Shown: positions 35,816 through 48,433 of the stretch, piece after piece | Position numbering within the stretch: the stretch's first letter is position 1 | How the letters are laid out: each line of letters opens with the position of its first letter | Assembly (NCBI GenBank): GCA_013180625.2 | Contig: SNVD02006269.1 | Coordinates: forward strand, 124,001 to 188,000 | Direction: 5' to 3' | Length of the DNA: 64,000 nucleotides | Source: Boswellia sacra | Taxonomy: Eukaryota > Streptophyta > Magnoliopsida > Sapindales > Burseraceae | Program-made: the position numbers and the translations under genes | The notes under the pieces: generated by a model | What the model saw: the letters and a program-made list of their open reading frames with translations, nothing else | What the model was told of the DNA's origin: nothing | Database searches by the model: none

Positions 35816-38727
35816 AGAGTTAGGTATAAGTGCCTAAAGAGCGTTATGATCCTCGGAAGAGAGTCCCTAAAGAGCAAAGCTTGTGTAATGGTCTACTTGG
35901 TGGAAGAGTTAGGTTCAACCATGGAGAATTACAAACGGCATTCAAACAAAGCTCAGATAATGATGACATGCTAAGAGTGAAATTGACAATGTTGTATTTC
36001 TTGGAGTGTGCATTGTTAAGTAAAGAACCAAAAACTAAAATTAGGGTAGATCATATTCGTTTGGTTGATGATATCGATGTGTTCAATGCACATCCTTGGG
36101 GTCGAAAATGCTTTGATATGACATTAAACAACATGAGGAAGAACATTCAAGATCGAGGAAGCAAGTGGAATCTTAGGAAATTGAAGAAGAGCACACACAA
36201 AGAGCAATATAACTTGCATGGTTTTCCATATGCATTTCAGGTAAATGGGTTGTATCGTTTCCCTTTTGTTGTACGTTGTTTAATATCTTATAGCATAAGT
36301 ATATCTTCTTTCTACTTAATAGATATGGGTTTATGAGACATTTGAGCAATGTAATCCTAGACTAGCAATTAAGTTGAAAAAAGATGGTGCTTTCATTCTT
36401 AGGTGGATTATGAGAAGTTACCACACCAACAAGGAAGTGCAGGAGATCATTTTTCATCAAACTCAGGTACGAACCAACGAAATAAATAAGTTTGTATTTT
36501 AAGTAAGATGTATATTACATTTGATAACCTTTCGATTTATGTACATTTCATAGGTTGAATCTGAAATTCATTCTCCCGCACAATCAGGTGAGTCCCCCAC
36601 ACCATACACTTTAACATTTTGTATTGCGGAAAACTAAAGATTACAAAAACGAGGTTTACACCTCAACACGATTCAGATGAGGGGCCAAAAGATCATTATA
36701 CGGCAAAAGATGGAGCCACGTCGCCTAATCAAGAAAATGACAAAACACCTACCACTTCACCTCGTGTTGGGGATACCGATCATTATGGGCCGGACATGTA
36801 CTCAAGTATTTAAGAACGATTGGATCGCATGGTAATATTTTCCTCTCCCTAATTTGATTTTAACCTTATTGTTTTACTATTGCACAGAACATTTATACTT
36901 AACTCTTGTCATGATTGTTTTATAGAATGAGAAGATTGTCCACATAGAGGGTGAGATAGGCTATCTTCGGACCGCATAACGTAATAGGGAGGACGACATC
37001 ACCAAAAGACTTGATCGGATAGAGAACTCGATTAATCAAATCCTTTCATTTATACAAGTTGGATATGGATATTCAAGACAGCAATATAATTCTCCTTTTC
37101 CAGTCAATAATACTTTTACTTTCTTATTTGTTGAGTTATCTACGGAAAAAAAAATTCAGTATCTTATGTTATGGTATTGATTACAGGTTTTTGATGACAC
37201 TTTCACTACTCCGTCGAGAGAATGCCATAATAAAGATACAATGGGGGAGCCGGCCGCTGAATGCACTGCCACTAACAATGTTGATGTTGTCAATATTGTT
37301 TCTGAACCCAAACGTGAGAAGAATACGCACACATCGATATGTCCTGAACAAGTAGGAGTTATTGGTGAGGAATCATATAACCATGTGAGATTCCCGCCAA
37401 CACATGCATGTCCCCACTAGATGTCACTGTTATAAGTGACAGACAGAAGGTATACTTGCGTAAGCGGCCAATGACACGTGCACAATCTTGTAGACCTCCT
37501 TACACAAACCCATTGAAGAAACACAAACTGGAAGAGAAGGACACCTTGAAAGAATTGAATACTTGACTACGTCACAAAGAAGATGATAGAAAATTGTAAG
37601 TGGGGATCATCCTTCCATTACTTTTGTGTCGTGCAGCATAAGTATGTTCTCATAAATTGCTTGTCTTGTAGTGTTGAACTTGGGCCAGTGCTTGGTGACA
37701 AGAAGTTCTTTAGAACTATAGTCAAACCTAGAGATTGGTTGTCTGACGTGGTATGTATAGAAGTCAATATATTAGTGCATGTCAATTATAAGCTACTTTC
37801 AACTAAAATATTTTTATGAATACAGCACATAGATGCCGTATTTTGGTTCATTAGGCACAGATATGCAAATCAGAGTGGTCAATATGCAATAATGGATTGT
37901 TTTTTTCAGTTACATATGTAATCATAGTGTTGTGATTAGGGATAAATCATGATTCATTGTTTCGATTGATTTCGATTAATTCATTGAACTGTCCTGTATG
38001 CTGTACAGCAACTCTTGGCCGTAAAATACTCATTATTTGAAAAACAACAACCACTTTGGATTGAGAATGATGACAAATGCATCCAGTATGCTAAAGGTGA
38101 AAGCAAATTTAAAGGCATGTCATGGTTGTTTGTGGAGAGGGTGAGTACAACAAAGATAAATGACCACTTAATATCTAAACAGATTCTTGTTTTGTAGTAG
38201 CTTATGTCTCAAATGACTTGCCTTTCATATGTTTGGTCGCTTCTTAGGTTTTTATTCCAATAAATGTTGGACAAATTCATTGGTTGTTGGGAGTTGTTAA
38301 TGTGATAGAGAGCAAGATCGATATATATGACTCGGACCACAATCTATACGCGGATGATGAATTTCAAAGTCAAATGTCGCCATATGCACATATGATTCCT
38401 TTATTGCTACAGGCCGTTGATGGGAACAATGGTGGTGGTGCAGATCCATGGCCGGTCATTCGAGTCCAAGGTGTTCCCCAACAACAGATAAGGTTACTCC
38501 AATTTAAAACTAAACTTGTTTCTTTTATCATAATATCCTCTCTTGAAGTTGCAATTAACTATTATGTTCTTTTCTCATGCAGTGGAGATTATGGAGTTTT
38601 TGTTATAATGTATCTTCGTTGCCTGATTATTGGTGAGTCTATAGAAGTTATACGTCATCCTGACCATGCTCGAAACTATAGGAAGGAGTTGGCAGCAGAT
38701 ATGTTTGATATGAGATCGTGGAAATGA
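35816..38727 (+). pseudogene. DUF1985 plus Ulp1-like (C48) protease gene, MULE-associated
   Basis: Exon 1 (to 36240, CAG|GTAAAT) encodes a DUF1985-type block: LTMLYFLECALLSKEPKTKI, HIRLVDDIDVFNAHPWGRKC, YNLHGFPYAFQ. Exon 2 (36324-36465) continues VYETFEQCNPRLAIKLKK. Later exons give a low-complexity linker with in-frame stops (36810, 36977), then the protease: DWLSDV, HIDAVFWFIRHR (37829 on), the catalytic-His block VGQIHWLLGVVN (38266-38300), IYDSDHN with the catalytic Asp, QQQ, and SGDYGVFV where the Cys of GDCGVF is Tyr (TAT, 38590-38592). It ends at 38725-38727. C48 enzymes cleave SUMO-like tags; many plant MULEs carry such captured genes. The missing Cys and the stops make it inactive. 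Confidence 0.8.
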
Positions 38728-39055
38728 GTTGCAAAACCATGTTGAAATTTTGCATTTTAGAAACTATGACATTCTTCTCAAACTTTGTAATACTCTTTTG
38801 GATATATGTATTTGACTCAAGCGAATGAGTAATTGTAGAGTCATACCTTTGGTGATATTATTGTTGTTGTATCCATGTATCACTTTTTGAATAGTTAAAG
38901 CACTTTGGTTATTATATGACAAATTCATCCACGGTTTAAAAGTGTATATGTAACAATTGTAAACACATCGTACTTTTAACTTCTTATAATTTTTTTGGCC
39001 GCTGTACTCCTAATTGCACGACCATTTTTAAATATGCTACTTCGCTTGTGGTGGT
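38728..39055. other. Non-coding 3' flank of the C48 gene
   Basis: AT-rich with no frame; presumably the 3' untranslated and flanking region shared with the palindromic array that follows. Confidence 0.5.
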
Positions 39056-39059
39056 GCAA

Positions 39060-40015
39060 AAATGCCACTTTCACCTTGTGCACGACTGGGTCGTGCTAAG
39101 TTTTTGCTGCAACCGGGTTGTGCACATTGCCCGAAATTCACTCTATTGCAATCAGCATGACAGGCCATGCAACAAACCCATCAGACTCTATTGCACAACC
39201 AGGTCATGCTACTAGCACGATCGGGTCGTGCAATAAAATAGAATTCATAACAGAATCTATTTTGTTGCACGACTGGGTCGTGCTGATAAAGCGACAGGGT
39301 CATGCAACAAAATAGAATTCATAACAGACTCTGTTTTGTTGCATGACTGCATCGTGCAATCGGCACGATCGGGTTGTGCATTAAGGCAGATTCTATTTAG
39401 TTACACGACCCAGTCGTGTAACAAAGCAATACAACATAACAAAATCTGTTTTATCGCACGACTGGGTCATGCAATAAAACAAATTTCACTCCATTGCACG
39501 ACCCGGTCATGCAACAAAGCGGATTTCAAAACATAATTTGTTTTGTTGCATGACCCAGTAGTGCCGATAGCACGACCGGGTCGTGCAATAAAACAGATTT
39601 CACTCCATTACACGACCCAATCGTGCAACAAATCAGATTTCAAAACAGAATCTGTTTTGTTACATGACCTAGTCGTGCAATCAGCACAACCAGGTCGTGC
39701 AAGAAAATAGATTTCACTCCATTGCACGACTAGGTCGTGCAAAAAAATAGAGTTTAAAACAGAATCTGTTTTGTTGCATGACCCAGTCGTGCAATCAAAC
39801 AGATTTCACTCATTGCACGACCCAGTCGTGCAATCAAACAGATTTCACTCATTGCACGACCCAATCGTGCAACAAAATAGATTTCAAAACAGAATCTTTT
39901 TTCTTGCACGACCCAATCGTGCAATAAAATAGAATCTGTTTTCTTACACGACCCAATCGTGCAATAAAATAGAATCTGTTTTCTTACACGACCCAATCGT
40001 GCAATAAAATTATTA
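39060..40015. repeat. Array of about two dozen near-palindromes GCACGACCCGGTCGTGC
   Basis: The core GCACGACYSRGTCGTGC and variants occur about every 30-55 bp from 39079 to 40005, separated by spacers with words such as AAACAGATTTCACTCCATT and AAACAGAATCTGTTTTGTT (itself partly palindromic). Higher-order tandem copies are clear at 39815-39870 (39-bp unit, two copies) and 39905-40010 (49-bp unit, about two and a half copies). A single weaker core lies at 42724, beyond the mudrA gene. Both strands read alike, so the peptides with repeated CARLGRA-type words are artefacts. Confidence 0.9.
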
Positions 40016-40383
40016 TACATACTTACAATGTAAGAGAAATAAAATTGCATTACGATGCCATAACTAACCGGTATACAACAATAACTTAATAATAATTTTG
40101 AACATTTAAGTCATTAGGCAACAACATCAACCACTAAATGATTACAACACACACATCCATTGCTTAAAGTAATGCTTTTAATAAGCAGTAGGTACATCTA
40201 CTTGTTGTCATATTCATTATGTAGTTACTTCCCATTAGTATCATTTGATGGAGCCTCCTGATTTCTTTGGGTTGACAACGAATTCATCAAACGGCACGTC
40301 TTCTGATTATGACTCTTACCACCACACGTCCCAGATTTACGTGGTGTCTTTTGTTCACCTAACGACGGTGTTCGGTTCTTCTT
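40016..40383. other. Non-coding 3' flank of the mudrA gene
   Basis: No open frame of note on the plus strand. On the minus strand 40255-40380 reads as a possible Lys/Arg-rich tail of the transposase beyond the GWGR stop, with no recognised motif. Confidence 0.4.
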
Positions 40384-42661
40384 TTACCTACCCCATCCGC
40401 AACATTTCGTGAGGGGTAATATTATACGTGCCTCAACTTCATCTGGGATATCCCACTTCTCAGAAAAACCAACAGGATAGATAGCCTCCGCATATATAGT
40501 TAATAAGACTTCGGACTTATAAAAGAGATGACTAAAATTGTAGACTGATAAGCTACGAACTCTACACACTGTAATAACATGTTTGCATGGTAACTTTTCA
40601 ACCTGGAATTCTCGGCAGCTACATGTTCTTACATGCAAGTCTATATGACCATCTAAATATCCATCTTTAACAATAAACTCGTGTAGGCTAATTGGAACAA
40701 CTCTATAACAAAGGCCTTTCTCGTGCCTATTCTTCAATTGTTTTTTAGCCCATCTTGTTAGTGGAGTTGTCATGTTAATTGCCTTCTCCCCACGTGTACA
40801 AAACCATTTTTGCAACACCTCTGATATAATATGATCCACTAGCTTCATAATGGGAAATTCTTGTGCTTCCTTAAGAACACCATGCAAGCACTCTGCAATA
40901 TTGGTTGTCAAAATACTATATCTTCTACCATCAAAATGAGAACGAGCCCACTTTACATACCCGGCTTCGTGAACATAGTGTGCAATACACTGGTCGATAG
41001 CATTAATTTACCGCATCAGGTCCTTAAACTCACATTGATGATAAACTTTGCTGGCTGTAAAGAAGATATCACTTATAACCGCATCTTTGAATTTGGCCCT
41101 AAGATTTTGTGAAATATGATACACACAGGCACCATGTTGAGCATCAGGAAACACTTTACCCACCCCCTTGCCTATGCTTTTATGAGCACCAGAGATTACC
41201 ACAAGATCTTCAACAGTACCAATATCATCCTTCAATTTCGTTAAAAACTATTCCCACGATGCATCATTCTCAGAGTCGACAATGCCAAACGCCAAAGGAT
41301 AAATTTGATTGTTACCATCCATACATGCGGCCACAAGTAGGGTGCCTCTATATTTGCCCCTTAAAAAGGTCCCATCTACAGCAACAACGGGCCTTATACA
41401 AGTTCTAAAGCCACGTATGGAAGCACCCAAGGCAAAAAAGAAATATAAGAAATGGTCATGTGGATCAGTATGTATATGAGTAATTAGTGTCGTGATTATG
41501 CTTCTCTAAAGTATTATAGTATCTTGGCAATAACCTAAATGAATCTTCTGGTGAACCCCAAACCAACTCTAACGCATGCTCCCGCACTCGCCATGCCTTT
41601 CCATAAGAAATATGAATTCTAAAATTTTTTGCTACATCATGTCTAATATCATTAGGCCTATAAGTCACTCCAACATCATTGTACTTCTCATGAATATCCA
41701 TAGTAATTAACTTTGATGTAGCTTGATGATGATCTCGCTCAAGATTGTTAAAAACACATGAATGTATGTCACAAAACTTTGTCACCTTAAAAAGATCACA
41801 ATTCTTGATTTTCATAGCACAAAGTCGCCATTTGCAAAATTCATCTATACATGATATCTTGTAAAGGGTTTTGCTAGACTTTTTTACCCTAAATTGAAAG
41901 TTCTTTCTTACTGCTAAAATGCTAATCTTGTTCTGCAAATCCCTCTTATTCTTTAGCACAGTGCTTACATATACCTCGGTGTTACTATCAAAAAGTCTAA
42001 ATGATGACCCAACATTAGAAGTGGCAAATGAATTTGAATTACTCCCTAAATCATGATTTGAAAACTCATTACCTCTAGGAAAATAACCTTCACAATTAGA
42101 TTGATAAATGTCACATGAACGCGATTCTGATGATTGGACATGATCAAAATTCTGTAAATCATTCATGTGACTAGGATCGAGATCAGTATTAACTAATGGT
42201 TCTTCCAGCACATCATTTTCATTAATAGTGGATGGAATTGCATGACAACATTCTTATGGGTATGTTGAGGGAACACTGGTTAGAAGTTGGTTACTACCCT
42301 CTCTCGAACTTATACCATTTTCAATATCAATTTCATGTGAACAGGGTTCAACAACTGCGTTTAAGGGGATCCTATTTGAAGGGTCCACATTGAGGTTTTC
42401 TTCTAAGAAATAGTTCGAATCATCATCACTTTCTACTATTGATGGAGGAAGTGGAATATGTGCCCTTAACATATATTGCAATGAAAATGTGTTTTCCACT
42501 AATGATTTATTGGTGACTTCAGAAACTTTACGAACTAACTCTTCATAGGTTGTTGACATAGGCAAAGTCACACCTTTGCTTCTATGACCATTGAAAAATA
42601 ATTCTCTGCCACTCGACACCCATTCACCATCACACACAATAGAAAAACGAACATTATCCAT
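40384..42661 (-). pseudogene. mudrA: MULE transposase (mudrA-like), degenerate
   Basis: It starts at 42661 (MDNVRFSIVCDGEWVSSGRE, a PB1-like MULE N-terminus). A Gln-to-stop type TAA at about 42253 separates it in frame from the DNA-binding zinc finger region (YKISCIDEFCKWRLCAMK, FCDIHSC). A frameshift near 41470 precedes the RNase H-like core: FALGASIRG, VVAVDGTFLRGKYRG (first Asp), VVISGAHKSIG where SD(R)HKSI is expected (second Asp lost), an ACVYHISQNLRAKFK block, and NIAECLHGVLKEAQ (Glu region). A SWIM zinc finger CSCREFQVEKLPCKH lies at about 40585-40630 and the end is at 40384. Stops also occur at 41250 and 41010. It converges on the C48 gene and is likely part of the same Mutator-like element, now dead. 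Confidence 0.85.
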
Positions 42662-44100
42662 TTACTAAAGCCTGCAATACCAATACAAAACATTACAATT
42701 AATTCAAACAGATTTCACTTTATTGCACGACTGTTTGGAGACAAGTATTATGTATTACGACTATTTCGACAAAAGCATTATATACCACGACTTATTGGAG
42801 AAAAGGGTCGTACAAAACATTTTTACACAACAAACCCACAGTTTCAAGCCTTAATTTCCTTCAACATGGTCCACTTCAATAGATATCAAACATAAAAAAT
42901 GGAAAAAACAAATCTAAAGACTAAATCTAAACCTAACTTTATATAATAATTGTCATCAACACTATGAATACCTTCACTTTTTTCAACGTTGACTCAACAA
43001 TCAACATCTTGGATTTCAACCTCCACTCACTGGCTTGACATTCCTTTCATGAGAAAATTTTCAGTTTGCTATTTTGGGGTGTGCATGTTGGAGAGTTGAG
43101 AAAGTGAGTGTATGTATTTCATTCATCTTTTCATATTAACTAACAAGGGTAAATTGGACTTTTCATGTCCACAAGGGGTTACATTTAGTCAAGTACAAAA
43201 AGGGGGTCATGTTTGAAAAAAAGACCCCAAAAGGGGTTATTTAAAAAACTAAACCCCACTAAATTGTTGATTAAGCCCCATCTCCAATTCTATAGGGGTT
43301 AAAATGGTAATAAACTTTTTTTTTTATAAAAATGATACGGTTTAGTTAATAAATAAAGTGGATATATTCGAACTGAATTGCAAATACCAAGAATTCGCAA
43401 TGATCCATCAAAAAGAATTAGTGACGTTTACAAAATTCATTCTTAATCTTCTATGTTTTCAAGATACTGCAAATTTTGAAAAGCAATCAATTTTGTAAAT
43501 ATTATTAAATTATTATATTTTCATATATAAAAACTAATCTATCAAGGAGAGAAGAATTAATATTTTAATGAATTCATATCCATCAGGGTTGTAACATATT
43601 TTTTCAATTGCATTTTGCCGGACTTTGGGACTAGCTGGAAGAGGAAGGTTGAGTGATAATCGGAGAAGGACGAACAACTAGTCATAAATTTTTCAAGAGG
43701 ATTGCCGCCACGACCTGAATTATGTTAGTGAATAGAGATAGCTGCATGGTAACCTTGAGAACAATTTCAGTGGACTGATTATTCTTTTTGCTGCATATAA
43801 ATTTGTTTATGAGGCCATAGTTTAATTGAAAACAAAAAAAAAAAATTGTTGCAGAACCTGAGTAATTTGAGATGAGATCATAGATAATTTTTTTAATTTG
43901 TAATTAAAATGTTTAAATACATTGCTTTATTAACTAAATCCTATTTTTATTTCCATTTCAATTATTTTTTTGTTACAATTTTATCCTTCTTCAAGTTGAA
44001 GATGAGGCTTACTCAGTCTCAACGTAACTGCGAGGGTTAGATAATAATGCTTTAGGTCTAATCCGTACATTTTATAACCCATATTGCTTTATTCTGAAAA
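42662..44100. other. Non-coding flank of mudrA, probable MULE terminal region
   Basis: No gene. The 43140-43320 stretch has C/G runs (AAAAGGGGTTA, GACCCC, ACCCCAC) in AT-rich DNA, which looks like a transposon end, but I could not match it convincingly to an inverted copy on the left at 31.5 kb. So the element boundary is not defined. Confidence 0.35.
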
Positions 44101-44109
44101 GGATAATGG

Positions 44110-44314
44110 CAGTTGACCCTCCATTGTTTACATGGCGACCCCAAAATTTCAAAAATAGGCACAAAATCCCCTGCTGTTAGACTCCATTACGTTAGATTGT
44201 CATTTGTCCGGGGCATTTACAGTTGACCCTCCATTGTTTACGATGGCGACCCCAAAATTTCAAAAATAGGCACAAAATCCCCTGCTGTTAGACTCCATTA
44301 CGTTAGATTGTCAG
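44110..44314. repeat. Tandem duplication of a transposon-end-like block
   Basis: CAGTTGACCCTCCATTGTTTA through TTACGTTAGATTGTCA is present at 44110 and again at 44220, a 110-bp spacing with about 94 bp nearly identical (one inserted G in the second copy). The start GGATAATGGCAGTTGACCC resembles the layout of the MULE-like terminal repeat at 60165. Confidence 0.8.
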
Positions 44315-44631
44315 GATTTTTTTAACTTTCACTGTAATTACCTATTTTCCCTTCACAGCCCATTCTCCAACATTGAATAAACAATTTTAAAATATAATAG
44401 ATTTTAAGAACTAATTCTTTTAATGATTAAAATTGGTTGTTTTACTAATGAAATGAAAGAATTTGATTAAACATAGAATTCGTCACATTCAATCAACGCA
44501 GACAAAAGTCCAATCTCATTTTCTTGCTAGAAAATTGAAATTTTACAAATAACAACAAATGAAATCGTATAGTTAATCAAACACAGTACCATCGAAAACC
44601 AAAGCCAAACTGAAATCCCTAAATTTACGAG

Positions 44632-46422
44632 TAGGGTTGGCAATGGGGTGGAGGGTTCGCGGCAGCAAATACCCATCCCTGCTCTGTTGAATTTTTTTTT
44701 GCCCCACCCCGCTGCATTGCCCCGGAACGGGCTAGGACAAAATTTTAAAGAGAAGACCCGGACCCACCCCGCCTCGCCCAGTCGAGCCCAATTTAAATTT
44801 TATTAAATTATTTTATCTCAAATATAAATATATTTATAACCATTATTAAAAAATTTATATTCAATCTACATCATTAAAAAAATACATTCATCTATAAAAT
44901 TTTAAAATAACATAAATATAATTTATTCTTAATCTAAAATAAAAAACATATACACATAATATATATCCTAAAATATTTCATAATAAATCTACTTATTCGA
45001 AAAATCATTAAAAGTAAAAAAAAAAGTTAATTTATATTAGATAAAAAAATCTTTGTATAAATTTTCATTATATTAGTATTGTATAAGCTAAATGGTGATT
45101 GTATTTAAACTTAAAAGAATTAAAGTTAATTTATATTATATAAAAAAATTTATTACCCATAAAGTTTATGTAAGTTTTCATTTTTATTGGTATTATGCAA
45201 ATTAAATGTTAATTGTATAAATTAGTTATATCATCTAAAAAAATAGTAACCACTAATTACCATTTGATTTTATTAGTAATAATGTTACATACTCTATTAG
45301 AAATAATATTAAAAGTGTATTATTGTTTGTAAACTAATTAATTGATAATTTTTCAAATAGTTAATAATACAATTAAATAATTTTTTAATATAATGGTGAT
45401 TTAATTTCAATCTAATAATAATAATAATATGATTGACATATACCAATTAATTAACATTACATAATTTATAAAACATTAATAATTCAATTAATTTATTTAA
45501 ATTACAATAAATTATATATTTAATGTTATAAGATTGTTCTTATCATATTTCTATTTACATATTAGAAAATAATATATTGATTATATTAAAGGCATACATT
45601 TTGGAATGATCTTATTAATATTGTAATAATTTAATTAGTAATTAATAATATATATCAAGATTTTATATATTGTACAAATTTAATTACTATAAAATATAAA
45701 TATTTTATTTTGTCATTATAACATGACTAAATTGATGTTAATATACTAAAGATGTTGATTATTAATTAAAATGTTACTTTTGTCAAAGTATTTGCATTGT
45801 TTGTAAAGTTATAAATAATTAACATATATGAAAAGTTTAACAAATATAACTTAAAAATTACTTAACAGTTTTAAATTTTAAAATTTTATAAATACACCCC
45901 TATATTTTGCATGACGGGGCGAGTCAACGGGTCAAAGGGATTGGACCTAAACCCAAACCAACGAGTGTGCAAATTAACCCAACCCGATTCTACTCGATCT
46001 GGTTGGTCAGGTTAATCGGGTTTTTATTGGATCAGTATTGAATAGTAACCCGAAATCGGGTTGTAACAATCGGGTTTAAACAATGTCATGTTGTAATCAG
46101 GCTTGAATAGCGTGAGCAAATATAATTAAACCCGATTAACCCGACCTGACCCGATCGGGTTTGTTGGGTTATAATCAGGTTTATGTTTTAAAAAATCCGA
46201 TTTCGGATCTAAAATCTATAACCTGATATATAGTTAGGTTTGGAAAAACTCGATCAAACCCGACCCGACCCGTATGCACCCCTTCCCAAACCCATCCCGA
46301 TTTAGGTAAATTAATTTAGTCCCGGACCCGCCCCAAACTCGTTTTGAGAGGGATTTTGCCCCATCCCATTTTCGCAGGCCACACCAAAGCCCTAAACCTG
46401 ACAAGTCAAATTGCCATCCCTA
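44632..46422. mobile_element. Non-autonomous hAT-type transposon
   Basis: The terminal inverted repeats TAGGGTTGGCAATG (44632) and TAGGGATGGCAATT (complement of the end at 46422) match at 12 of 14 bases. They are flanked by TTTACGAG (44624-44631) and TTTACAAG (46423-46430), an 8-bp target duplication with one change, the hAT hallmark. The ends are GC-rich with GGGGCGGG/CCCCGCC words. The inner part 44800-45890 is extremely AT-rich and non-coding, and 45900-46280 is dense in ACCCGA/CGGGTT dyads, perhaps a nested second hAT remnant. No transposase. Confidence 0.8.
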
Positions 46423-46430
46423 TTTACAAG

Positions 46431-48395
46431 TCATACAACGGGAAGGCGTCTAATCCAACAGTGCTCCTTCACTTGCTTTCGCAACTTCTACCTGCAACCC
46501 ATTGTTCCGGTCGCGTTCAATCTTTGATAAGGGATAGACAATCTTGCGATTTAGATTCATCCTCCATTATTCCATTCATGCAATAGAGCAGAATTGGTGT
46601 CCATGTCCTTGTTACATTGCTCCATTCTTTCTGTCTCTGTTATTTCCATATAGAAGTCGAGGCCAAATCAGGCAAAGAGGATGGTTATGAATTTCGATCC
46701 GATTAGATTTGATAGAGAGGACAAAGAGAACGCAAGAATGGTGCGTTGAGTCTCTAGATTTACAAGCAATTTGAACGCCTCGTGTGAGAAGCACTCGATG
46801 AATACAAAGGCAAATGCGAAGCTGTCACTAGTACTCGAAGGTAAGTATTTTTCTTCTTCTCGTTTTGATTCTTAATCTAAATTTGAACTTGTTTTCGTTT
46901 CAATGAAAAGAATGCACCTGAAACGAGCATGGATGAGTTCATGAAGACATTCAATTTCACAATTCTGCTTGAAAATTGAGAAGGTTATGTTTTTATTTTC
47001 TTAGATTGAATGTTTTGTTGATGTGTTTTTAACATATTAAATTTCATTGGTGTGGATATGCACGATGATGAATATAAGCACAGTTAGATTCAGTTTGGTG
47101 TTGTAGATGAGTACCTAACAAATGACTCACTCATGTTTTTGGTTTGCATACAACTTGTTTGATAAAATTCCTTAACTATAAAAATTGGTGTTTTTTCTTT
47201 CCTCAGTTATCCACCAGTTGTTTCACTATCCTTCGAGGTAGCAATGAGATTGTTATTAAATTGAAGTAAATGACAGTTGCATGTTACATCATAATAACTA
47301 CTTGTTTTTAATAAATTACACATAAGTTTCTTCTATTGTGGATGCTTGAATTGGGTTCGAATTGGTTACAAGCCGATATGAATTGTTTGCTTGCTTTGCT
47401 TTTCTATAAGCTCTTATCGCAATTTCCTATTTCTTCTCCTCTTGAATTTTAATAATAATGAGTATAATGTAGTGTGAGTTTATTGGTTAATATTAAATTA
47501 ATTATGTGATGTTGTGACCAGATAGGATTGGTAAAGTGTTCTCAGACTACAAGAGAATAGGAATACGTTTGAACTAGATGATACGAAGCAGCTGTTGCAC
47601 AGGTGCGAAAAGAGGTGGAAACTTTTTTGTTGCCTTTTGAGTCGCTTCTAAATAGAACAGTCATGCTCGGTGGATGCCCTTTCCACCTCTATTCTCATGC
47701 TTTTCACATATTTGCACTCTCACTCACTACTTTTCACTTTCCCTTCTTTTCTATTCCATTCAAAACTAGAACTTGAAGTTGTTTGATGTTTTCAAATATA
47801 GAGGAAAATATAGTTAATTTGGAGACGGCTAATAGAAAATGTTGGCAATCCATGGAAATATTCATCATATAGTTGGAATCATTTTTGGGATATTTCATTT
47901 AGAGTTGTCATTAGGCAGAGTTGAGTGAACATGACCCAAGGTTTATCTTGTACATGATTCATCTCTCTTTTTTTTTTTTTTTAATGCCAGTCTAGGCTAG
48001 TAACTTAAAGCTACTTTAAATTTTATTTTATGTTGTCAAACTTGCATCATAAAGTATGTATTAGAAGCATTATGTTTTCTGAATGTTGATAGGTGTAGCA
48101 AAATCTGATTTTTAAATTACTAATGGGCTAATGAAAGGTTGTTGTTCAACATTTGGTGGACCAACTATACAATTGGCTGTTTTCCTAAGTTATCATGCTT
48201 AGTACTGTTTAACGTTCAATTTTATGTTATTTTTAGTCTCCTGAGAATTCATACAATGGAACAATCTCCTGTTTGTCTTTCATAATACTTATTAATGCTG
48301 CTTTCATTTTGATACCTACAACTAGATATCTTTTGCGTGAAAAGAATATACTAGCTTGATAATCCTTAAATAGAAAAATAACTACCGTATGCTGA
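46431..48395. other. Non-coding stretch with weak exon-like scraps
   Basis: No frame is convincing. 46440-46590 and 46680-46840 have gene-like base composition and end near a donor-like GAAG|GTAAGT (46838), but peptides are unrecognisable and broken. They may be the first exons of a decayed gene continuing near 48.4 kb. Confidence 0.3.
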
Positions 48396-48433
48396 CTTGA
48401 ATAATTGTTGTTGTTGTTTGTTGTCTTTATATG

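Noticed and set aside
39060..40015. CRISPR-like array (regular dyad repeats with spacers)
   Set aside because: This is plant nuclear DNA; spacers are themselves repeated, repeats vary, and there are no cas genes.
39754..40050. Minus-strand peptide with repeated ARLGRA-type motifs
   Set aside because: It is a translation of the palindromic DNA repeat, and the plus strand gives a similar repetitive peptide.
31540..43330. Long terminal inverted repeats bounding the whole MULE cluster
   Set aside because: The C/G-run segments near 31555 and 43150-43320 share only short words when one is reverse-complemented; not enough to call ends.
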